Source: Acanthamoeba castellanii str. Neff
Lineage: Eukaryota; Discosea; Longamoebia; Acanthamoebidae
Assembly: GCF_000313135.1 (NCBI RefSeq)
Contig: NW_004457712.1
Span: forward strand, 675,173-739,172
DNA: 64,000 nt
Direction of reading: 5' to 3'
The position numbers and the translations under genes were made by a program. The notes beneath the pieces were generated by a model that made no database searches, was not told where the DNA came from, and saw only the letters and a list, made by a program, of their open reading frames with translations. The first letter of the stretch is position 1, and the number at the start of each line of letters is the position of its first letter. This document shows positions 1 through 10,554 of the stretch, in pieces.

Positions 1-1870
1 GCAACCGGTCGACAGCGAGCCTGAGCCGGTCGGCAGTGATGTCCTCCGCCTGGCATCCGAGATTCACGCCCGCGCCGAGTTCCTGCGCAGATCGAAAGAA
101 ACAGGCGCGTGAGTCGCACACAACCGCGAGGGCACAGGTCTCGAGGTGCGCGCGTACCTCTATACGGCGCGCGTTCATCTGCTGTTCGATGGTCTTCGGG
201 AGGAGCACCATGGGAACCTGTAGACGCACGGCGTCAAAATTGGTGGAATCCAAGGAATGTTAAGGGAGAGGGGAGGGGCGAGCAGCGCACGTTGGACACC
301 ATGGCCTCGCTGATGCCGCCCATGCCGCCGTGCGAGATGAACACGCTGGCCCTGTCTAGAATCTGCGGCTGCGGCACGTACTCCTTCACAATGAAGTTGT
401 CTGGCGTCTCTCCCACATTCTCTGCGCGGTCTGGTGAGTGAGCGTGACAGAGTGACGCGTGTGCGATGTGTGTGGTTCATGTACCAAGGTTGCCCTTGCC
501 CACAGACATGACAAACAGGTGCGGGCTGTTCTTGAACGCGGCGAAGCACGTCTGCTTTGTTGATGACCACAACCGTCGGTTCAGGGAAGTGATCAAGCCA
601 AAGAGCGAAAGCGAAAGCGAGAGGAAAAGAGCGAAAGCGACGAACCCGGAAGAAGAGAGGGTTCATCCGGTAGAGCGTGCCCATGGATATGTAGACGAGG
701 TGCCTCCTCTCCTTGCTGGAGGAATCCTCGCTTTCGCTCTCCTTCTCGTCATCGCCGTCTTCTTCGTTCTTCTCGGACGTGTCGACGTCGCCTTCGCTCT
801 TTGCCTCCTTGCGCCGCGACGGCGGGAGCAGCTCGAACGGGAACTCGACCGTCTCGCGGCGGGTCTCCAGCGACGGGCCGCAGAAGAGGAAATTCTTCCG
901 CTGCATCACGTCCGCAAATGGCTGTCCAATTCCCCACATAACTAACAAGCTGAGCAATCACGCGGCTTCAGGTGCTGGGTGGTGGGTGGTGAAAAGTTCA
1001 CCTGAAAGTAGGCAGAGGTGGAGACGAGGTTGAGGTACGGCCCGCCCTTGAAGAGGTTGGTGACGGTGAGCCCGGTGATCTGGAACCGCGTCAGGAGGCG
1101 TTCGAGGATGTGGTTGCTCTCCTTCACATACTCGCCGCCCTCGAAGCGCTCCATGATGCCGCGGGCGATGATCGTCTTGCTCTTCACGTACCCACGCCAC
1201 TGTGGCGCTAGACCTGTTTCATGTCGTGTGCGGTGACGCGTGTGCGTGTGCGGGGGCGCGTGTGCGTGCGGTCAGCTGCTTATTAAAGAAAGGAATCGCG
1301 CCATACGAGACGTCCGCCGTACCGGGGAAGCAGCAGACGTAGGGTCGGTTGAGGATCTTGCCGAGGAAGATGCCCCAAATGGCGCTGACGTCGTGCACGA
1401 TCAGGTCGTACCGCTCCATCTTCAACTGATCTATCAAAGAATCCTGCACGTGTCGTGTGACATGCGCGATGGTGAGGTGTAACATCCATCACCCGAGCAG
1501 AAGAAGACATGGGCACCTGCAGGATATGCTCGGCAGCGTCAAGCATTTCGCGCGCAGTGTTGAAGATGTTGGTGATTTCTCTCTTCAGCTTGAACTCCTC
1601 GTAGGCGTAGCTCCTGTTGGTTGCAAACGTGAGCCATTGAATTAGGGCACCACGCCTGCAGGTGCTGACCAAAGAGCAGACCTGCGGTCCACCTGGCGCT
1701 CTCACCTGAACTCGGCGCCGGTGGCCTCGACCTTCTCGCGGAAAGACGCTGACGCGTAGTAGACCACTTCGTTGCCCCGGAGGACCAGCTCCGAGGCCAG
1801 GTCGAGCGTGGGGTTGATGTGCCCGTGCAGCGGTACATTGAGGAACAGCACACGTATCCCGCTCGCCCTG
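1..1870 (-). CDS. UDP-glycosyltransferase (MGT/UGT type), 3' end beyond window
   Basis: Predicted GT-B glycosyltransferase that would transfer a sugar from a nucleotide sugar to a small lipophilic acceptor. The N-terminal strand-loop VLFLNVPLHGHINPTLDLA (about 1846-1790) is the usual acceptor-domain start with its His. Further exons give LKMERYDLIVHDVSAIWG (near 1420-1365) and NFIVKEYVPQPQILDRASVF followed by ISHGGMGGISEAMVSN (about 400-300), the donor-binding HGG...E motif. A later exon reads ELGAGVNLGCQAEDITADRL and runs off the left edge, so the C-terminus is missing. Between FELLPPS and LVYISMGTL (about 845-670) there is an unusual Asp/Glu/Ser-rich insert. The start is unresolved: the frame opens just after an AT-rich stretch with a possible acceptor at about 1866, so a short first exon probably lies upstream (perhaps the ATG near 2174). 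Family confident; substrate unknown. Confidence 0.8.
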
Positions 1871-2224
1871 TGATGCTGTGGCTGTACCTTTTAGCAATAC
1901 AGAATTATTTATGTTTATTTGATTATTTGCACAACAGAATAACATTATTATGATATTTTATAATTTGATATTATATTACAGAATATATTCGGGGGGGGGG
2001 TGAGGTGAGAACCTGTTTGGCCTTGTCCTTCTTTCCTTGCGACTTTTTCCTCTTCAAATCCAAGGGCACTTTCTTCCCTTGCGAGCTCTTCTTGTCCATC
2101 TTGCTGTCCCACGCTACAACAACTCGCCGCCCACTCTGCTCTGTGCCGTTACCTTCCCACGGCAACACTTTCACGAAACGCTGCGGTGATTATTTCAATT
2201 AAAATTAATAGATTAATATTAATA
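1871..2224. other. AT-rich interval upstream of the glycosyltransferase
   Basis: Strongly AT-rich (1890-1985 and 2187-2230) with a run of ten G at about 1990-1999, between the sirtuin stop and the first recognisable glycosyltransferase exon. It probably holds the 5' end or first intron of the glycosyltransferase and the sirtuin 3' UTR. I see no independent gene. Confidence 0.4.
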
Positions 2225-4046
2225 TTAGTCGTGGACTGGCTCCTCCGCTCGTGCTGCTGCTGTCCGTCGCTGGTTGAGGATGTCGAGGAGGGCGGTCATG
2301 ACTTCGTCGCAGGTGTGGTGTATGACCAGATCTGCCTCGTGGTCCTTGTCCGTTGGTTGCAGGTTGCAGATCGCCACCTTGGCTTCACCTTCGCGGCCTT
2401 CCTCATCATTCTCCTCCGCCTTCTCCTCCTTCTTGCCTGCGTCCTTCGTTCTTGCTCGGCCTGCTCTGCGTTGATCTCTCTTCTTCTGCTCCTTCGTTCG
2501 CTTCTGCTTGCAGTAGAACGGCATGTCGCACGCTGGCGTGACCGACAGCTTCGAGCCTGTGATCGCCCATCACCATCATCATCAGGCACACGGCCCACAA
2601 CCGAAAGACACCAGAAGCGGAGGGACACGAGAGGGTACCTAGACACAGGGTCAGGTCGGCTTCCTTGGATTTGGCGACCGCCGCGGCAAAGACGTCTTCT
2701 TCAAAGCCCTCACCAAAATGGACGATCGTGTCTCGCAACGCGCCATCGCAGCCTTCCTGGTCACTGGCGTTGTGGAGGATCCGTCAGGTTGGCAGCTGGG
2801 GAGAAGGTTCGTTCTTCTTCTTCTTTCAAAGAAGTGGTACCATGATCGGCGGGTCAAGTGCGAATCTTCATCATCTTCACTTTCGTCCTCATCCTCGTCA
2901 CTGTCCTTCTTGGTCACCTCGTAGTCCCTGTAGTACTTCATGCCGCACTTGGCACAGATCTCGGCCTGCAGCAAGTCAGCAAGAAGTACCCAAGCAACGA
3001 ATAGGGGCCGGCGGACACATACAAAGAGGTTCCCGTGGAGCTCGGCCAGCTTCTCTGCGACGTCAGCAAAGAAAAGTCAGTTGGCCGGCCACCAGACCTA
3101 AAACCTACAAACACTGCGCAGTCGAGGTTGCCGCCTCACCTTTCGGAAACCCGCTCTTGATGTGTAGATTGTCGTAGTTCTGGCTCACTATAAAATGCAC
3201 CTTGCCCATGCGCTCCAGCTCGGCCTATGCGCGGACAAGACCGTAGCAGTCAGCCAAGTACGACGCAACCCCGAGGAGAAGCCTGGCCCTCCCGGTACGT
3301 ACCAGGACGCGGTGGGTGGGAGTGGGTTCGATCGTGGTGAGCTCCACAACGGCCCTCTTGGGCGCGCCACGCACCCACAGCCCGTTCTTGCCTCGGAAGT
3401 CTGCCCGTAGAGAGCAACAAGTCAGTTCATGTGTGGCGCTTGTGTAGTGTGTCGTGTGTCGTGTGTCGTGTGTACCTGGGATGCCAGCCGAAGTGGAGAT
3501 GCCAGCGCCCGTGTAGACTACCATGCGCCGGCTCGCCTCGACCAGCTTGGCCAGCTGGACGACCAGCGCGTCCAGGCGGTGGGGCGGCAGCGCGGGCGCC
3601 TCGTCCTCGGGCGGGATGGCGTCCTTCCACTCCTTGAGCGCCGGCGTGCCGCGCAGGTCTGACTCGGGCAGCCACCCGTCTTCGGCGCCGTCCACCCACC
3701 GAACCAGGTACTCCTTCCTCTTCGATCTGGGCACTGTCCTCTCCTTCACGATGTAGTCAATCTCTGCCATTTCGTCCTCTTCGTCCTCTTCTTCGGCCTC
3801 TTCATCTTCCTTTGCTTTTGTTTTTAGTCTCTTGTTGGTGATGGTGCCCGAATCAGAATCGGATTTGTTATCGCGCAGACGCGAGATGAGCTGGGCCTTC
3901 TGTCCGGAGGTGGGCAGACCACGCCGCTTGAGTAGGGCGCGCAGCTGCACCACCGTCTTCGCCTCCCAGTCTGTGTTGCCGATCTCAGCTTCCGGCCTCG
4001 CCGTCTTCGGCCCCGCGTCCCCCTCTTTGCTCGCCTTCCTCTTCAT
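2225..4046 (-). CDS. Sirtuin with N-terminal SAP and chromodomain (SIRT6/7-like)
   Basis: NAD-dependent protein deacylase predicted to act on chromatin. Exon 1 starts MKRKASKEGD. A SAP-type DNA-binding helix pair follows (residues about 27-60, VVQLRALLKRRGLPTSGQKA), then an acidic linker, then a chromodomain (about 92-135; EYLVRWVDGAEDGWLPESDL). The SIR2 core follows: GAGISTSAGIP joined across an intron to DFRGKNGLW, then SQNYDNLHIKSGFPK (3185-3140), ELHGNLFV with the catalytic His, one zinc pair CAKCG, LRDTIVHFGE, CLGT, and NLQPTDKDHEADLVIH near the end. The RDTIVHFGE and NLQPT blocks resemble the SIRT6/SIRT7 class. The second zinc half is less clear: one Cys (GCDGALRDT) is obvious, its partner is not. 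The SAP-chromo-SIR2 order is unusual; family assignment is firm, exon ends in the middle are approximate. Confidence 0.88.
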
Positions 4047-4160
4047 CTGTGATTAGAAAGAATGAAAGTTAAATATTTCGGAATTCGTTTTTCCAGGAAA
4101 AACACGGCAATTACTTCACCGCGCAAGAAGATTCGTACAACTTGAGGCGCACGCACCAAG

Positions 4161-5163
4161 ATGCAACAGGGCGCAGGGGGCAGAGTGCAGGAGGTGCCGG
4201 AGGAAGAGGAGGGCGACTGGGTAGTGGACTTGCAGGAGCTGTTCAGGCGCTTCGACCGCCGCTTCTTCCATTCGCGGCTGGCTGCTCGTGTGCAGGTGAG
4301 CTGGAGCAGCACCTTGCGAAGGTCTCGCCCCCTTCCTTCCTGCCTTCCTCTCTCCTACTTGTTTCGCTTTGCCCCTTTCTCAACAATGAGAGGACATAGA
4401 GAGACGGGCGAATGCGTAGTGCGATCGAGGCGGGAAGGCGGTGGGGTGTTTGTGAACCTTAGCGAGCCCATACTGCAGTACCGTTCCAAATCGGACATCA
4501 TCGACGCTCTCTTGGTAGCCGTCCTCCTTCCATCTGATTCATCTCTTGGTGCTGACTTATGTGTCGTGTGTGTGGCGGTTGTGCGTGTCGTGCGGCGTGT
4601 TGTGGCTCTACATGAACATGCAGCATGAGATGATCCACGCCTACCTGTATGTCACCCGTGACAAGGACTGGACAGGGCACGGCCCGTCCTTCCTCAACCT
4701 CTCCCAGTACGTTCTCTCTCTCCCAACTGCGGCCACCATGCAATAGCGAATGTAATGACTGCCCACTTACACACGCACCACAGAGCAATCAACAAGTCCG
4801 AGGGAACCAACGTCCAGCCGTACCACCACTTCAGGGAGGAGGTCGAATTCCTAAAGGACACCAGCAACCACAGGTCGATGCCAAGGACCTCCTCGCCGAA
4901 GGTCCCTGCCGCTCCACCAGGAGGTTACCTTCTCCTCCCACCTGGGCCACGCATCATTCCTTGGCTGACTATTAGCTTGTGTTGTTGTTGTATGTGATGT
5001 GCCTCTGTGCGCAGGTAGGACACTACACCAGTACTTCGCAGTGGCCAGGCAAAAGCTCGATGACAAGACCGCCTCAGATGATAAACAGACCAACAGCGCT
5101 GCTCAGGGCGGCCCGAAGGCGGACGAGAGCAAAAGAAAAGAAAAGAAAAAAGAAGAAAATTAA
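4161..5163 (+). CDS. SPRTN: Spartan-like SprT-domain metalloprotease
   Basis: Predicted DNA-dependent zinc metalloprotease of the Spartan/SprT family, which degrades DNA-protein crosslinks in the nucleus. Exon 1 encodes VVDLQELFRRFDRRFF, matching the first SprT helix. After an intron come GECVVRSRREGGGVFVNLSE and PILQYRSKSDIIDALL; the next junction (donor at about 4515, acceptor before 4624) yields the catalytic helix HEMIHAYLYVTRDKDWTGHG with HExxH and downstream His. NKSEGTNVQPYHHFREEVEF follows. The zinc ribbon that normally follows is not clearly visible; exons between about 4870 and 5010 are uncertain. The last exon ends in a Lys-rich tail with stop at 5161-5163, only 17 bases before the next ATG on the same strand. 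Peptidase assignment is strong; C-terminal structure is tentative. Confidence 0.82.
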
Positions 5164-5179
5164 AGGCAAAACACACAAG

Positions 5180-7387
5180 ATGGAACCTGGCGTGGTGGCG
5201 TGCATAGGGCTGGGTGCCATGGGCGGGCCGCTGGCCCACCGTCTGCTGGTGGAGGGCGCGACACGTGGTACGGTGCGCCGCATGGTCTTGTGGGACCGCG
5301 TGACCGAGGCGGGCACCCAGCGCGCCGCAGAGTGGTCCAGCAAAGGGGCGGCGGCAGGGGTGGAGGTTACCTCCGTCGCCTCGCTCGAGGAGTTGGGCCG
5401 AGCGCAGCCGCAGTGGGTCGTGACCTGCCTGCCCACCTCTGCTGACGTGGCATCCGTCGCCACAGCGCTCGCGCCCCACCTCGCCCCCTCCACCACTACT
5501 GTGTGGATCGACTGCACCTCAGGCGACCCGCAGGCGACCCGCGCGCTGGCGAACCGGTTGGCCCAACGCGAGCCGGGCCACGGCCAAGTGGTGCTGGTCG
5601 ACGCCGCACTCTCTGGCGGGCCGCGCGGGGCCGCAGCTGGCACGCTGACGGTGATGGTGGGTGGCACCAAGGACAACGTCGCTCTGGTCACGCCCGTCAT
5701 CTCCACCTTCGCTCGCGAGATCGTCCACGCTGGCGGCGTTGGTACGGTCCCACGTGTGCAATGCCGTGTTGCGTGTCGTGTGTGCGTGTGCGGTGCATAC
5801 TCACAAAGGTGGTCATGCGCGCGTGTGCTATAGGTGCAGGGCATGCGATCAAGGCAGCCAATAACCAGCTGACGGCCACGGGCATCTGGAGCACGGGCGA
5901 GATGCTGGTCACCCTGTCCAAGCTGGGCGTCGACCCCGCGGTCGCACTCGCGGCCATCAACAAGTCCTCCGGCAGAAGGTGCGCGGACCGGCTCCTTGGC
6001 GGGTGAGTGGTCCGCACTCGCTCACCCATTGGCCCACGGTTGTGGCCGCGGCGGCTTGTCGCAGTTGGGCGTCGATGCAGCGCTTCCCGGACAATATCTT
6101 GACCCGGGGCTTCGACTACGGCTTCCGCCTGTCGCTCCTGCAGAAGGACATCCGTACCGCGTGCAAGATGGCCGCCGGCGTCGGGTAACATCACGTACCA
6201 CAATGCCAATTCAACCTCCAGCCAACTGACGTGTAGCGTGTGTGTCTCGTGTGTGTGTGCGTGTGTGCGTGTGTGCGTGTGTGCGTGTGTGCGTGTCGTG
6301 TGTGTGGCGCGTGGTATTGATAAGGGCGTGGACGCCCCTGGCGCTGCGTGTGAAGGAGATGTACGAAGCGGCGGGCAATGCGCTTCCGGCGGATGCGGAC
6401 CACGTCGAGGCTGTCAAGCTGACGGAACAGCTCAGCCATGCCACCCTCCTGCCCGCCTCGCCGGGTGCAAGCGAGGATGACGCCCCGCGCTGTCCCGACC
6501 TGCGCGCGCTCGGCATCGAGCTCGTCGTCTTCGACTGCGCTGGAACTGTCATCGATGAAGGTACACCATAGATCGACACGCAACACCACACGACACGCGT
6601 TGACTGGTGCGCGATCAGGTGCGTTGGTGTATGAGATCCTGCAGGGCACGATGAAGTCGAATGACCTCACGGTCACGTCGGAGGAGTTCGACAAGTGGCA
6701 TGGCACCAACAAGCGTGACGTCATCGCCCACTTTGTCAACCGGCAGCACGCCCAGGCCGACCCGGCAGCCCGGGAGGCCATGATCCAGCGCATGTTTGAC
6801 CAGTTCATGGCCGGCATCGAGCAAGCCTACTTCGCCGACGACCAGGACAACGTGCGCGTGTTCCCCGGCGTGCTCGACGTCCTGCGTAAGCTGCGCGCTG
6901 CCGGCATCAAAGTCGGGCTCAACACAGGTGCTCTTTGTGGTGTTATGTGTGTGTGTTGCTGCTGCTGCTGAGTGTGCAAGTGCAGGCTATCCGCGGGTGG
7001 TGGCGGAACGGCTGCTGACGAAGCTCAACCTGTGGCCGGAGGTCGACGAGCTGGTGGTGGCCGACGACGTGGGCTTCGGCCGACCCTACCCCTACATGAT
7101 CCACCACCTCATGCGCCGCTTCGCCCTCCTCGACGCCCGCCGCGTGGCCAAGGTGGGCGACACCGCCCGCGATATGCTCGAGGGCAAGAACGCCGGCTGC
7201 GGCCTCGTCATCGGTAAACACCCCCACCCCCTAGGCACACTGCACACAACGCACACAACATGCACGGCTCACCAGGAACTCTGGCCTGGCTACAGGTGTG
7301 CTGAGCGGTGCTGATGGAGTTGACACTCTCCTGGCGTCGGGCGCTGACGTGATCCTCCCGGGAGTCGCCAACATGGTGGTGGGCTGA
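5180..7387 (+). CDS. 3-hydroxyisobutyrate dehydrogenase-like / phosphonatase-like HAD fusion
   Basis: One reading frame joins two enzymes. The N-terminal half is a beta-hydroxyacid dehydrogenase: NAD(P)-binding IGLGAMGGPLAHRL, substrate loop DAALSGGPRGAAAGTLTVMV, and the catalytic-Lys helix GAGHAIKAANNQLTATGI. A junction near 5978/6061 gives SSGRSWASMQRFPDN; a phase-2 junction near 6185/6331 gives AAGVGAWTPLALRVKEMYEA. Without any stop or intron the same exon runs into LGIELVVFDCAGTVIDEG, HAD motif I of the PhnX-like (phosphonatase-like) type. The cap follows (FDKWHGTNKRDVIAHF), then GLNTGYPRVVAERL (motif II) and AKVGDTARDMLEGKNAGCG (motif IV). It ends ...VANMVVG, stop 7385-7387. The linkage suggests consecutive steps or channelling in an unidentified pathway; that is inference. 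Confidence 0.88.
6238..6308 (+). repeat. (GTGTGC)n microsatellite in intron
   Basis: Alternating GTGTGC/GTGTGT repeats inside the intron just before the last dehydrogenase exon of the fusion gene. The tract is non-coding, since exons on both sides splice in frame around it. Confidence 0.8.
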
Positions 7388-7451
7388 GGCCGGGAGCGGC
7401 GAGGAGGGCCAAGCGGCGAATGTCTGCAAATGTCCGCAACTAAATTCTTTA

Positions 7452-9966
7452 TCAGGGCTCTAGGGAGTCGTACCACCAGATGCGCTGGTGGTACTGTATG
7501 AAGGCCAGGGCGAGCAGGCCGTTGTGCGCCACTATGGCCACAGCGTAGCCGATGAAGGCCTTGTTCTTGCGGAGAACCTTGGCCACGGGCGCCAGGTGGA
7601 CGTACACGTCCGTGTACCGGAACCGCAACTGTGCGCACGTTCCCCAAGACACAGGAAAAGTGTGAGGTACGCTGAGTTGTTGGTGAGCGATCATACGGGG
7701 TTGTACCAGGAAGTAGCCGGCAAGGCCGGCAAGGGTGACAAAGACAGCGTTGCACGAGACGTAGATAACGCTGTGGAGGTAGTCCTTGTCGGACAGCCTG
7801 CTCAACTCCCGCCCTATGCACGCCAACACAGTCAAAAATCGCTCTGTCACACACGCACACACCACACACACACACGCACACACCCCACACACGCACACGC
7901 ACACACCACACCACACACACCACACACACGCCAGAAAGAGAGGCACGTACCAGACTCGTCGGTGAGAGAAATATAAGGGTCCTCGGAAAAGTTGTAGTAT
8001 TGGGAGTTGGGGCCATAGCGAAGCACGGTACTGATGAAGAGGTAGAACACGATCGCCGCGAGCTTACTGACGATACGCCAGAAGTAGAACCTCGCCTGCC
8101 TGCGCAGGTAGCCTGTGTGTGTGCGCCACGCCACATGAGCACAACAGTTAGCGCCCTACGCTCCAGGCCGAGCAAGTGTAGGTGGTGTCTGACAGAGGCC
8201 GTTACCCGGGCGGTTGTTGGAGTGGCCGCGATCGTCGGGCAGGTCATCGTTGTTCTCGACATTCTTGTTGGCTCCCCACTTGCCGGTGAGAATGCCCTTG
8301 ATCCAGATACGGAACACGAACCAACTGTGTCGTTCCCAGGGCAGCACGCAGCACGCAACAAACAACTCGTTGGTAATGCGCTACAATTGCCAATTGTAGC
8401 GGAGGGCAAGTGGCATGCGCGTGTGTTGTAGGTGCGAGCGAGTGCGTACGGGTGCGTGAGGAAGATCAAGTTGGCGACATCGCCGCAGAACTGGAGCGCC
8501 CAGATGTACAAGAAGGTCATCGGATTCTTCACGTTCGGGTACGCCAACGTTTGGAACTGCACGTGTAAAACGAAGCAGTTGACGTTAAATCCAATCGTAC
8601 ATTTGTTGTCAAAAGAAGAAGAAGAAGAAGACGAAGAAGGGCGTGGAAGAGGAACTAACCATGTCGGTCATGTTGTTGACCCAGAAGCCGGAGATGAGCA
8701 TTCCCAGCTCGATCGGAAACGGATCGGAGAACGAGAGGATGGTTTTTCGGTTGATGAATGTGAAGATGGCTGTCGTGTGTGTCCGTCCCAAGAGAGCGCA
8801 TAATTACGAGCGAGAATTAGCTTTGTGCGAGTGAGAATGGTGGACAGGTGGGGGGAATGAGGTACAGAGGCCGAAGGACAGGACGGGCTGGATGTTTGCA
8901 GGCACCTCGCGGAAGAAGATGACGTAGACGCACAGGGCCGCCAGGTGCACAAAGTTGGCCACGGCGATCTTGATGTACTGCCAGAAGAGCCGTTGCCACT
9001 CTTCGGCTCTGCTCTGATCGAACCTCTCAAGCACGTACGCGGCTAAACCGACACGACACGACACAACCAACGACACGACCAACGGCACGACACGCAGCAC
9101 ATGAATCAATTGGAATGGAAGCTCTTCTTTGGTGGTGTTGCTGGTGGATAAGGTACCGATGAAGGCGGTGATGTAGGCAATGCCGAAGGAGATGAGGCCG
9201 ATGAACTCGAAGTAGCCGAAGAGCCACACGAGGGGTACCAGGACGAGTATCTCCATGAAGTACGTCACGAAGATCATCGGCACTGTGGGCTCGCGTGAGT
9301 CATCATTGTGTGCGCGTGCGTGCGTGTGTGCGTGTGCGTGTTCCCAACACTGACACCGGGCGAAGGGCGGGCGAGCGTACGGAAGGCTTTGAAGGGATGC
9401 GGCGACTCCACGCAGCCAAAGTAGGCAGTGACGCTCAGGTAGCCGATCACCGTCATGATGATTGGATTGACGAACATCAGCGTCGGCCAGCTCCCCTGTT
9501 GTGCCGCCAGAGCTGGGTTAGATGAGTATGTCGAGCTTCCATCAATTGAACAGGCAATCTCGGCACTGCATAAATTCAATTCAATCCACAAGAAGGGAGG
9601 ACGCACGTGGCGTGAGAAGATGTCGGCGGGGTCACCCAGCGGTGTAGAGGCGAGGGCAAGGGTGACGAGATTCGGCAGAAGCAGGACGGCAACCCAGAAC
9701 ATGAGCCGTCGTAGCAGGAGGGTCAACCGCGAGTGCCCGCCGGCGCGCTCTTCCTCTTCCTGCTTGGCCAGCCATTTGTGGAGCATCGCTTCCACATCTT
9801 CGTCTTCTGCACGTGAGTGGAAGACTGCCTGATCTAACCGTCGGCCATTGTGCAGGTACGCCCTATCTAATTCTTGTGCGAGCAATGCATTCCGTTCATC
9901 TAGCTCTCTACTCGTTGGTGACCTGTTCTCCTCCAGCGGCGCTGCTGCACCGTTCTTGTGCTCCAT
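7452..9966 (-). CDS. Polytopic membrane protein of unknown function
   Basis: I do not recognise the family. The N-terminus is hydrophilic and probably cytosolic (MEHKNGAAAPLEENRSPTS), with a short acidic helical stretch KWLAKQEEEERAGG, followed by the first membrane span FWVAVLLLPNLVTLALA. More spans are visible: LMFVNPIIMTVIGYLSVTAY, FVTYFMEILVLVPLVWLFGY, FIGLISFGIAYITAFIG, IAVANFVHLAALCVYVIFF, TFLYIWALQFCGDVANLIFL, LAAIVFYLFISTVLRYG, YVSCNAVFVTLAGLAGYFLV and AVAIVAHNGLLALAFIQY. At least eight to nine helices are likely, separated by several short introns, one of which holds a (CA)n tract at 7848-7930. It ends WWYDSLEP, stop at 7452-7454. It could be a transporter, channel or scramblase; no diagnostic motif was seen. 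Confidence 0.75.
7848..7930. repeat. (CA)n-rich intron tract
   Basis: CA dinucleotide repeat with scattered ACACGC units inside an intron of the membrane-protein gene. Confidence 0.8.
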
Positions 9967-10554
9967 TATCGATCTTGATTTGTGTTAATTGACGTCGTCT
10001 AGAGCTCTAAATCTCTGCGTTGCTTCGTGGGTATCGTGCTCGGCTCAGGACCGCGAACGCAAGGACGCACGCGCCCCACCTGCCCGACTCATTTGCATGC
10101 AAAGTCGAGGGAACCCATCCATCTCCTCAAGCGAAAAGCGCGCGGAAACCTGAAGGCTTCATTATTGCCGTCGGCGGGATTCGAACGCGCGAGCTCGACA
10201 CGAAACCGGTTCGTGACCTCGTGGGTGCGCTGTCGGCTTTTCTACGGAAGGCCGCCACCTGACGGTCGGCGCAGAGTGCGGGTTGGCCGTGGAATCCACA
10301 TCGCCTCCTGTCCTGGTCTATCTCTCCTGCTTGGCCTCGTGTCGTACAACAGGTCAAGCCCTGCTGGGAGGAAAGTGCCCGCTACGATTACCAGTAGTAC
10401 CACCCGACCTGCACCGCACAACACAGCAGCAGCAGCAAACAAGGAAACACGCGACACAAACCACAAGTACGGCAGCCACCATCGTTCTCGACCTTCTTCT
10501 CCTCTTCGTGTGTTGGTTGTGTGCAGTTGCTTACCTCACACGCCAACTCAAGAG
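9967..10554. promoter_or_regulatory. Divergent intergenic region
   Basis: Separates the ATG of the membrane protein (-) from the probable ATG of the FYVE-SDR gene (+), so promoters of both genes should lie here. It contains the tRNA-like block described separately and a GC-rich stretch at 10260-10550 that could be the FYVE-SDR 5' UTR. An in-frame upstream ATG at 10283 also exists. Confidence 0.5.
10163..10270 (-). other. tRNA-like sequence, probably degenerate
   Basis: On the minus strand the block has a T-arm-like GCGCG-TTCGAAT-CCCGC (one mismatch) followed by CGACGGC and A, as at a tRNA 3' end. Upstream is a perfect 5-bp hairpin CACGA...TCGTG. I could not fit a canonical acceptor stem, U8, D-arm or a U33 anticodon loop. 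It may be a tRNA remnant, an intron-containing tRNA I failed to fold, or chance similarity. Confidence 0.25.

Noticed and set aside
1283..1945. 220-codon minus-strand frame overlapping the glycosyltransferase
   Set aside because: It runs in a different frame from the conserved VLFLNVPLHGH sequence and contains intron sequence; high GC content makes long shadow frames common here.
7231..8562. 443-codon minus-strand frame across the membrane-protein exons
   Set aside because: Mixes frames through introns and a CA tract; the true exons are in another frame and keep hydrophobic periodicity.
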